DNA from: Chloroflexota bacterium
GTDB taxonomy: Bacteria > Chloroflexota > Anaerolineae > B4-G1
Length of the DNA stretch: 20,758 nt
Assembly: GCA_024232355.1 (NCBI GenBank)
Contig: JAAEPW010000210.1
Coordinates: 1 to 20,758, forward strand
Direction: 5' to 3'
Made by a program: the position numbers and the translations under genes. Positions 1 through 9,800 of this stretch are shown here, piece after piece (position 1 is the stretch's first letter; each line of letters begins with the position of its first letter). The notes under the pieces were generated by a model. It saw only the letters and a program-made list of their open reading frames with translations. It did no database searches and had not been told where the DNA came from.

Positions 1-67
1 AGAATTTCTTTTGTGGCTTGGCTATACCTATCATTTTTCCCAGAATGCTGTTGATGAAATGTTCCAT
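1..67 (-). CDS. Transposase N-terminus (IS4/IS701-like guess), cut by the window edge
   Basis: Twenty-two codons on the - strand read from an ATG at 67 off the left edge. The peptide begins MEHFINSILGKMIGIAKPQK. A good Shine-Dalgarno GGAGGA (complement of 73-78) lies 5 nt upstream of the ATG, so this looks like a true start. The 'xGxAKPQxxF' stretch resembles, from memory, the start of DDE transposases of the IS4/IS701 type, in which a conserved AKPQR-(N/K)-F segment precedes the catalytic core. Nothing of the core is in the window. The gene lies directly behind the broken IS630 fragment on the same strand, which would fit an IS inserted into an older IS. It could instead be an unrelated small gene. 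Confidence 0.4.
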   Translation of the reverse strand, partial: MEHFINSILGKMIGIAKPQKKF

Positions 68-133
68 TTTTATCCTCCGTTTTGGTGAAGGATAGTAGTC
101 CTGAGCTTTTATGTCAAATAAAAACTGTCCGAA

Positions 134-538
134 CTATTGCTCATACGAGATGCTGTCTACTACTTTTAGTTCCACCAACTGGTCGGCCAAGAGTTGCAAC
201 GTCCAACGCTTCCGACCTTCTGGCGGTTTACTGTGCGCCAAAGTTTCTAGAATGGTTTCACCTTTTTCATCCAACTTCTTTTGCCGTCCCAAGCGTGGTC
301 GCTCGCTGAGAGCACCATCCAGATTGCCTTCCACAAACCGTTGCCGGGTTCGCTGTACTGTCGCTGTACCAGTGTGCAACGCTTCAGCAATTTCGCTGTC
401 GACCTTGCTTTCGTCAGCAAGCAGCAGAATCCGGGCGCGATTGAGCTTGCGCGCAGAGTGTTCGCCACTCTTGATGAAATCTAGTAAAGATGTGCGTTCT
501 TCTTTTGTTAAATCGACGATGTAAATTTTTCTGGGCAT
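134..538 (-). pseudogene. IS630-family transposase, N-terminal DNA-binding remnant
   Basis: The reading frame gives 134 residues starting MPRKIYIVDLTKEERTSLLD. A winged/homeodomain-like helix-turn-helix lies around residues 25-75 (SARKLNRARILLLADES, then IAEALHTGTATVQRTRQRF). It is followed by the Arg/Pro/Lys linker (SERPRLGRQKKLDEK) and the second helical part (RWTLQLLADQLVEL) typical of IS630 transposases. A Shine-Dalgarno GGAGGA sits a few bases upstream of the ATG. The frame stops right after SISYEQ. In full-length relatives this point continues as SYETVR... into the DDE catalytic domain, which is entirely missing here. Reading on in another - frame gives IVRTVFI then a stop (135 down to 114), which may be a short frameshifted continuation. 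The element therefore cannot encode an active transposase by itself. The family call is from memory of the motif order and is fairly secure. Confidence 0.8.
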
Positions 539-605
539 TGTTCTCCTCCTACAAAGGTTAGTTTGCCTTCAGTTTATCATAGGAAGAAAATTTATCAAAA
601 CCTAC

Positions 606-636
606 TTGAAAAGGTACTAGCCTGTCTAAATACAAT
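606..636 (+). promoter_or_regulatory. Candidate sigma70-type promoter for the giant gene
   Basis: TTGAAA at 606-611 matches TTGACA at five of six positions, and TACAAT at 631-636 matches TATAAT at five of six. The 19-nt spacer is longer than ideal. It is the best pair I found in the AT-rich gap between the IS remnant and the giant gene. Transcription would start near 643, leaving a leader of about 85 nt that contains the hairpin at 682-705. Confidence 0.35.
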
Positions 637-675
637 GTGGTAAAATTGCCTGATAGGGTAGCTGAATTACAAGTA

Positions 676-705
676 GGGGAATGCACGCCCCAAAGGGGCA
701 ACGCA
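676..705 (+). promoter_or_regulatory. 5' leader hairpin with a competing pairing
   Basis: GCCCC (687-691), an AAA loop and GGGGC (695-699) form a perfect 5-bp GC stem. TGC (682-684) and GCA (703-705) can extend it across a small internal loop. An upstream GGGG (676-679) could instead pair with CCCC (688-691), so two exclusive folds exist. The hairpin ends about 10 nt before the ribosome binding site. No poly-T follows, so it is not a classical terminator. It could affect mRNA stability or translation; I recognise no riboswitch class. Confidence 0.4.
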
Positions 706-715
706 CTCGCGATTA

Positions 716-721
716 AAGGAG
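716..721 (+). promoter_or_regulatory. Ribosome binding site of the giant gene
   Basis: AAGGAG, 7 nt before the ATG at 729. This placement, together with the signal-anchor-like peptide that follows, decides the start codon. Confidence 0.75.
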
Positions 722-728
722 AACGATT

Positions 729-806
729 ATGAGACGCACACATCGCTCGATTTCGTTGTTAATTTTGGTTGGCGTTATCCTTGTGGCGGTCTTGTGGCAC
801 ACCCCA
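729..806 (+). other. N-terminal signal or anchor helix (residues 1-26)
   Basis: Two Arg and a His precede a hydrophobic run ([16 protein letters not shown]), followed by a Pro and polar residues. There is no lipobox Cys. A possible signal-peptidase site lies after QSAA (about residue 33), but an uncleaved anchor is equally possible. Confidence 0.75.
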
Positions 807-3800
807 GATCTCACCCAGTCGGCAGCGATGCCGTCCCAAGCGCCCGCCCGCTCCGACGAGGAGATCGTCCGCGCTGCCTGGTTGTTGGCGGGTGACGTGG
901 GCGTCTATCGCTTTCGCACCCAGGTGGTGCAGACCACGTACCCTGCACCCACACTCTACAACGCGGGCAAAACATCCCAGGAGGACCACTTTGCCTTTGA
1001 GGGGCGAGTGGACCGACCCCAGGACGTGATAGAGATGAGCCTGGGGCGCTCGACCGCGGGCAGAACCGCGCCTGGCGCTCAGGACGCGCAATACAACATC
1101 CGCATCAAAAACGGCCTGGCCTATGGACGAACCTCGGCGGGTACCTGGGAAGAGATCGACAACGTCGGCGACATCTTTGCCCCCGGCAGCGATCCCTTGG
1201 GCTTTCTCTCCAGCGCGCGCAACATTCGCCTGCTGGGCGCAGAAACACACACACTTCCAGGCCCAGACAACACGCAACACAAAATACGCAACACGAAATA
1301 CGCCTTCGACCTCAACGGCCCCGCCCTCGCCGCCTACGTCCGCGACCAACTGGAACAACAGTTGCGCGAGCGCGGCGAACTCCCGGACGGCATAAACCTG
1401 GACACTTCCGACGCCTACCGCAAGGTCAAGGGCCAGGGCGAAATCTGGCTGGATGGCGATGGCCTGCCGCGCCGCCTCACAATGGTTATGGCCTTTCCCC
1501 GTGAGGACGATGGACGGCGGATCAAGGCCGAGTTCACAACCAACCTGTACGACTTTGACCGCATGGCCCTGGCCAAAGCCACTGCCGCCCCATTCGAAGA
1601 CACGAGCGCGTGGGCGGCCCGCGCGCTGAACCTGCCCGCCACGGCGTTGGGCTGGCAAAAGTGGTGGACGCAGACAGGATTGCTGCTCGGCAGCCTGGCG
1701 CTGATGATCGCCGTCGCGCCCTTTATGCGCACGCGCGCCTTTCGCGTCGCCGCCAGCGGCGTGGTGGCCCTCTCCATGCTCATCACCCCCCTGCTGCAAT
1801 CTCAGCAAGTGTACGCCTTTAGCGAGCGCCAATCCGCCCGCCGCGCTGAATCTGACGCCCGCCAGGAAAGGACCGAGTCGGAGGAGCGAGCGCGTGAGAG
1901 CGCGCGCTCTCGCTATAACTGGAGCCCGCATCAAAATCCACTGGAAATCAACCGGGCGGCAAATCAACAAATTGAGCACACAACAACCGGCATTCCAGGC
2001 TCGATCATAACTGCACGAACTGCGATGGCGACCACTGACACCGACGACGAACTCGACACCACCGACACCGACGGCGATGGCCTGACCGACGACGAGGAAG
2101 AATATTGGGAAACCTGCGCCAGCGTCGACGACACAGCCTGCGACGACCCCACCGACTCTGACGGCGACGGCCTGACCGACGGTGCAGAAGTCAACACGAT
2201 TGGCACCTATCCCACGCTGGCCGACCACGACGGCGACACAATCACCGACTCGTTGGAAATCGCCGGATTCGAGTACCCGGTTGGCAGCGGAGAGATGTGG
2301 TATCTCAACCCGCTAGAGACCGACACCAACGGCGACAGCTTGACCGACGGGCAAGAATGCCCTGAATTGAGTGAAATCGGCGATGGCGGCGCCGGCGCGG
2401 CCTATTGCTCCGATACCGACGGTGATGGCGAACCCGATGTCTTTGACTTTGACAACGACGGCGACGGCGTGCCGGATTTGACAGACCTCTCACCTTTCAG
2501 CTTTATCGGGGGGGCGGATGACTTTTTTGATTACGATACGCCCTTTTATCTTTCTGTAGACAACTTGGAAGCCGATATGCCCACCTTTGTAGAACTGCAA
2601 CTGCGCCCGGTGAACGCTCTGCAATTGACTTATTCCGGCAGCATATTTGATTGGCCCGCCGGCGACGAAGAGGGCCAGATCATCCGGGGCAACGACACCA
2701 CCTTTGCTGATACACAAAACACTGCCATCCGGAGCAGCGCCGATAATGCCGCCAACGGAGACGTGTTAATTTACCCCGTGCTCGAAATCTATATCCCCTA
2801 CGAAGAAGACGTATACGGCAACCTGCCTGTCCGCGATACCATCACCGATACGGTGGACATTGCAGGCTGGCTCGATACAGACACCCTCGACGCTTACGGC
2901 ATCTCGGTGCAGCAGGCCGACGACGAGGGCAATCTCTACGTCTATGTACCCATCAGCACTGTCGATGACGATCTGGGCGCGAGCACGGCGGCGTTCTCCG
3001 CGCAGATGCTCTACTGGCCCACCCCATCTCCTGATGGGGCACAAGTCAGTTGGGGCAGCGCGCACGAGTTCCGTGTTTTATGGATGGTGCAAATGATCGT
3101 TGACGAGGGCGAGGGCACGGATGACAGCTCAAGCGTTGTCCACATCTATAGCGACGAGCAGTGGTACATCACCGGTATAGATGTGCGTGAGGATCACGGC
3201 TTTGACATCGCCATCGTGGGCGAGGATCCCACCGCCGCCGACTTTACGGACGATATGTTGCTCTATCACGACTTACTGCTGCTACTCGCTGATGGTCTGA
3301 GCCAGACCTTTATCGAGGGCGTGGACTGCGCGCCGGAATCGCTCGATGACGAATACTGTATTGGGGACAACACGCGCCTGACGGTGAACGAGATTTACGA
3401 ACGTTTCAACCAAAGCAGCAATAGCGCCATCGCCGACAACTATCGCTGGTATATCACCGATACCTTCAAGGTGATGATGCAGAGCTATGATCATTACGGC
3501 TATCTCTCGCACGTCGCGATGACGGATACGGTGGATTTTCTGGAGAGCACCTACAGCGCGTATACGGACGACATCCCAATGTTACTCTTTGCCCAGGAGC
3601 AAACGTACCGCACTCTAAATCTGGACGACCTCACGCCGGCGGATAGCTTGTCCGTGGACATCAGCACCGTGCAAGAATACGTGATGGCCTATCTGAACGT
3701 CGGCGCTTATATATATGATGCCGACGATGCCGCTTGGAACAATTATAGCACCGAGGATTTTCTCGACTATTGGGGCACACTCTTGAGCGAATTGGACGAC

Positions 3801-6800
3801 TTTCAGCCGGAAGACCCCGACGATGAAGAAAGTATACAAATCGCCGAGGGAGAACTCACTTGGATGCAGTTGTACTATATGGCGCTCAGTAATGGAGTGG
3901 CCGCGCTGGTAGAAATTGACGCTGAACCCTGGCTGGCCGAGGACGCCATGTATCACGAGAACGCACAGATCGTCTATCGTCAGGGAACCGTGGGGTCTCT
4001 GGCTCTGCAAGCATTGTGGCACTCGGACACGGTATGGAAGTGGGGGGGCACAATCGGCAAAGGTGTATGGAGCGGCCTAAAATGGCTCCCCCTCAAAATC
4101 TATAACTATTTCAAATCGCCAAGTGGTGTAACAATCATCTACAATAATAAAGTCTTTGGCAGCGGAACCAGCATAGTCAAAAAGCTTGGAAACTTTTACA
4201 AAAAAATAGCGACCTTGGATGGCACCTTTGATCTAGGGGACGGCGCTGTCGCGATGCTGAAATCCTTGCCAATGGGCAAATTGGGTAAAACTTGCATCGG
4301 CGGCGCTCTTGTAGGGGTTCTGGTTCTGACCAGTTTTGCAATCGCGTCCAGCGTAGACTCTGGCGATGCCTGGTGGGAAGTCGCGATGACAGCTACCATT
4401 GGAGCCAGCGCGGCACTGATTGCTGTGCAGACCATCAACACGATGAACAAACTCCTCCAAGCGTTTCATAATCCGCAGGCAGTTTTAGGAGTTCTGGGGC
4501 CAATCGCCAGTACCAATCGGTGGAATGCCTTGCGCACAGTAGGGAAGGCGTCCCGTTTCGTTTCATTTGCCGGACTATTGTTGGAAGTCGCGTTTGCTTG
4601 GGGCTTTGTGGCGTACCAGATGTTGTTCAGTGGCAGTCTCTCTAAATACGAAATCAATGCCCTGATCGCTTACGGTATTGCGTACACCATCGTAGCGATC
4701 CTACTGTTCGCTTTGGGTTTTATTCCCGTCATAGGGCCGCTTTTGGTTTTACTGATCATTCTCGTTGATCTCCTGGCTTTCTTAATTTGCGAAGCAACAG
4801 ATAGCGACGATGAGAAATGTAAAGGCATCACCGGGATGCTCACTGAATGGCTGGCAAGCTTTATCTACGCCGTGAATGAAATCGTGGATGTGAGCGACGC
4901 TAATCGCCTGGAGTATACGATCGCGGGCCTGGATTTGACAGAGGCAGAGGTTGGCTATACCATCGCCAATACCGTGCAAGCCTCGCTCAAGGTTACAAAT
5001 ACTATTAAAATCCTGGGCGATCAGGACGACGCAAAAGATACCGCCTTCAAGTACTATCTCCAAGGCACTGAAAAAAACAAACACGATAATCTAGACTTGG
5101 GGGATACAGACTGGCAAGTCACTAGTTGGTTCCCAGATCTGGGTTGGGGTGAAATAGCTCGCACACTCGCCACGTATTCCACACCTGAGCCATTGCTCGT
5201 GAATTTTGCTGATGCTGGGGTGGGCATAAATCGTTCGCTGCCCATCTACCTCACCGAAGCGTATGCTATCCCTATAGAAGAATGTTGGTTCGATGTCTGC
5301 TCGCTTGACAAACACGCAGGCTCTTTACACCTTTCCATTGGCGACTATATCCTTTATGATATCCTGCCCGCTACGCTCGATGATTTCTTTGCTTTGACGA
5401 GCAAGGATGCTGGGTACAGCCTGGACTGGGGACAAGAAGGCGATCTGCGTTTCCCCCGCCAGAAGGATGCTGACAATGATGGTCTATGGAACAGCGTCGA
5501 TGGCGGCTCCGACCCGGATGACGGCAATTGGGACACCGACGATGATGGACTTTCTGACTATTATGAAATCGCTAATGGCCTGGACCCCGAAAGCACTCCG
5601 AGTGCGGGCAGCGCTCTGCGCGCCGTTCAGAAAACCTCATCAGGCGGCGATACCGATGGCGACGGCTTGACCGACCTGGAAGAATTGCGCTACGGCTCTG
5701 ATCCCTGGGCCGCCGACGGTGACGGCGACGGCCTGAGCGATGTCGTGGAATTGGAGGGTTGGGATCTCTTGTACCAAGATATAGACGGTAATACCTTTTC
5801 CGTTCGCGTGTGGTCCGACCCGGCCCTGGCCGATGCTGACGGTGACGGCCTGGACGACTCTGACGAATACCTCTACGGCCTCAACCCCAACATGGTCGAA
5901 GACGCCGACATTATCAACAACGCCCTCAGCTTTTCGTCCCTGGATGTGAGTGAGACCGCCGCGCCAGTAGCTTTGCTCCAATTTGAGGAAACCGAGGGCG
6001 TGGCCTTTGGCGATGCCGCTAAAGCCAACCGCGCGGCGCTCTGCACCGGCAGCGCGTGCCCCACGGCGGGGGTGCAAGGGCGCTATGGCTATGGGTTACA
6101 ATTTGACGGCAACGACGCGCTCACCATCACCGCCGATGATGCTTTTGACCTGGCGGAATACAGCGTTGGGCTGTGGGTCAAACCCACGCAAACTAGCACC
6201 GCGCAGAGATACATCCGCAAAGGCAGCAGTGGATACACCAACTTTAACGTGTGGCAGTTGGAAAATTCACTCAACCTTAAATTCGATCTGTATCCCGCAA
6301 CGTGCAACAGCGGCGCTGTGCGGCACTTTACCAGCAACGCTGCGTTGACCGAAAACGAGTGGAATCACGTACTTGTGACATACAACGGCAACACAATGGC
6401 CTTGTACATTAACGGCGCGCTGGATAACTCTGCTACCACCAGCAATGCGGGAGTGTGCACCACCAGCAGCGATGTCGTCATTGGCAACAACGTGACCGGT
6501 AGCCTTGATGAAGTGACCGTCTTTGATTACGTCCTCGACCTCGCGCAAGTGCAAACCCTTTACGACGGGCGCTACAACCTCAACGACGACCTGGTGCTGC
6601 CCGGCGACGCCCTCACCTATCAGGCCACCATCCAGAACAATCTCAGCAGCCGTTATGCCAACGGCTATATCTCTGCCGCGCCAGACTCGGAAGATGATCC
6701 CATCATTGTGGACACTGATTACTATCCTTTTAGCCTTGATCCCGAGGCCGCTCTCGTTATTAACGGATCCGCGCAATTCAGTTCCACAGCGACGGCGGGA

Positions 6801-9800
6801 ACCTACGCGCTCGACCTGGTAGCCGGGGGCGTCATCAACGCCCCTGATGAGAGCGTGCTTTTTGTCACCGCGCCCGATCCCGATTTGGGCATCTATTTCG
6901 AGTCTGACCAGATCGACAGCAGTTCCAGCAGCAGCATCGTGGGCACACTGGCGGATGGCGTGCTTGGTGAGTGCCCCGAAACGCGCCTCTATGGCGACGA
7001 GGAAACGTGTCCTGATCGTGACGACATTGGGATCAATGGTTATGCCCTCACCTTTGATGGCGACACCGATTCCTTCCTGGTGCGCCAGACCGAGGATGAC
7101 GGCCCCTTGAGCGACCTTGAAAGCGGCTCTTTCACGCTCGGCGCGTGGATCAAGCCGACTCACGACGCCGCCGATACCGCAACACGCGCCATCCTGGGCT
7201 ATGACCAGACCGACGCAATCTGGTTCCGCTTTAACGCCGCCGCTGAGAACAACAGCTTTGCCGATGAGGTCGGCCACTACACTGTGGACTGCGACACCGG
7301 CGAATGCCCCATCCAAGGCGCGGACTTGGGTGGCGTTCCCCAGGCAGGCATCACTTTTGATGGCGTGGATGATAGACTGGATCTATCCAGCACAGCCGAA
7401 AACCTGCTTGGAGCCGGGGACGAGGCCAGTGTCTCCCTGTGGTTCCAGGTTGACCCCAACGGCCCTGATGTGCAAGAACTATATTCACACAGTAATGAGG
7501 GTGTAGTCATAGTTTATTTGGATAACATCAATTCTAGTACAAGTATGTTAACCCTATATGCCAAAGACTATGTGATGCTCGATAACCAAGGTGGTTGGTT
7601 TTCGTATGAAATAGAGACACAAATTGATAGCCAGATCCCCCATCATATTGTAATCACGGAACCAAGTGAACAAACGAATCCACCGCGCTATGAAAACCTA
7701 AAGTTTTACGTTGATGGTGTTTTGATCGGTACGGGATGGCATTGGGGATGGGACGATCGGGTTTCAGTCACTATTGGCGAGAGTGATTGGGACATTCCCG
7801 ACGTCGATGAACAAAATTTCAAAGGCATAGTGGGCGATCTGGCCCTGTTCCCAACCATCCTTTCAGTGGATCAAGTCACCCATTTATACGAACACGGCTT
7901 TGGTGGTATGCCTATCTTGTACACCGCCGGCGAGCAAATTGGCTTTGCCTACAAAGACGACGGCGCACCCGGCCTGCTCTCTGGCCCGGCAAGCACCGAT
8001 CTGACTTTGGACACCTGGTCCCACGTGACCTTGGTCTATGATGACGCTGCCAATAGCGCCACGCTCTACCTCAACGGCATCGCCGTGCAGGAAGAGACCG
8101 GTGTGGACATTGAGGTCTCTTTTGACGACAAAGCTAAATTCCGCATCGGCTGGGCGGGCGGCGGCTATGAGCATTTCCAGGGCAGCATTGACAGTGTCGT
8201 GCTTTACAATGAGGCTCTCTCTGATGATGTCAGCGGGCTGTTTGTGAGCACACTCGACGAAAATGCAGACATACTGCTCAAACTGGACGAAATCCCTGGC
8301 GCGACCCAATTCCAGTACGGCTACGACGCCGACGAAATTGCGACCTGTACCAGTTTCTGCCCCGACACCGGTTTACCCGGTATCGCCAACTGGGCTGTCT
8401 ATTTCGACGGCAATGCCCGTATCGATATAGCGGATAGCGATGCTGTTAACGAACAGATCTCGGCGTTCACCATTGCGGCTTGGGTCAAAACCACCAGCGA
8501 TAGCGGTTCTATTTTTCAATCTATTTACAACAACCCCGACATGTTCTGGCTAACCCCCAACGAATTCTACGTTGCTGGCCAAACGCTGGCCTACAGCGGC
8601 AATACGAATGGTGAGTGGGCACACGTCGTGGCCATTTATAATTTTTCTGGGTCTCAGATGCGCGTTTACGTCAATGGCAGCAAGCAAGCGGTGCAAAACA
8701 TCAGCGCTAACACTATTGATTTGGGTATAGCGCGTTATAACATTGGCCACAACTTTGACGGTTACCTGGATGATGTGCGCTTTTATCCAAATGCCTTGAG
8801 CGAATCCCAAAGCCAAAATTTGTATAAATTTACACAGCCAACGTTACGCGCCCAATTTGATGAAGATAGCGATGCGACGGACTTGGACTTGCTCGTTTAC
8901 CGTGATTTCATTTACGGCAAAGTTAGCATCGAAAACGTCCAGTTAGGTATGCCCGGTCGCCTGGGCAACGCCGCACATTTCTACGATCCGGATGACGATC
9001 AGACAACGCAAATCGAGATTATAGCTGATGCCATTGCTGCTGAGATTGATCCTTTTACCATCATGTTCTGGCTCAAACCGGACACATGGTCTACGAATTA
9101 CCAAACAGAGCATATCCTGAATTGGGGAGGCTTGGATATTACGCAGCAGCGCGATGTTTACGGCGATACCTGGTTACACGTCAACGGTGACGCCAGTGCC
9201 GCTTTGCCCCTCCAGGCCGGTGAATGGCAGCAGGTCGCCATCGTTGGCGATAGTAACCACAACATACGCTTTTACCTTGATGGCGTGTTGCAGGCAACGG
9301 AGGTTTTACAAGTATTTAATAGTAATACCGTCTACCAATACATTGGTGATGAAAAAAATGGCACAGCCGGAGGCTTGGTGGACACCGCCCTTGATGAGCT
9401 CGCTTTTCTATCACGCGCGTTGAGCAGCGCAGAGGTTGCCGACATCTATAACCGTGAATCGCGCTGGTATCGCGCCGTGGCGACCTTTCGTTTTACCGTA
9501 GATATCGACGCGCCCACCATCACCCTACGCACCGACGACGACTATCGCCCCTACCAGAGCGCCGTGCTCGACGTGGCCACGCGCGACGCCACCGGCGCGA
9601 CCACCCTGCTCGACATCGGTATCCAAGCGCCCGGCGCTGGTGACTATATCTGGGAAAACGCCCCCGCCTGCCTCGATGCCGAATCCGGCGCGGCCTGGTG
9701 CCCCACATTTGACCCCACCCAGTTCGGCGGCGAAGGCCAATACAATCTACAATTCCGCGCGGTCGATACGGTGGGCAATGAAAGCACCAGCCAGGTCTAC

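Noticed and set aside
687..699. Rho-independent terminator for an upstream + strand transcript
   Set aside because: No T-run follows the stem and no + strand gene lies upstream of it in the window.
676..705. Cyclic-di-GMP or fluoride riboswitch in the leader
   Set aside because: The conserved core nucleotides and receptor of those classes that I know are not present; only a simple hairpin can be supported.
759..2228. Long open frame on the - strand (489 codons) opposite the giant gene's N-terminus
   Set aside because: It is a shadow of the GC-rich, Asp/Gly-rich coding strand. Its low-complexity Val/Ala/Gly product has no family pattern and no good ribosome site was noted. The + frame has clear domains through the same stretch.
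2037..5892. RTX toxin repeats
   Set aside because: The Asp/Gly-rich loops are DxDxDGxxD (TSP3-like), not the GGxGxDxUx nonapeptide of RTX proteins.
6267..7316. - strand open frame of 349 codons across LamG 1-2
   Set aside because: Antisense of GAC/GGC/ACC codons gives Val/Ala/Gly runs. The sense strand encodes two well-formed LamG segments here.
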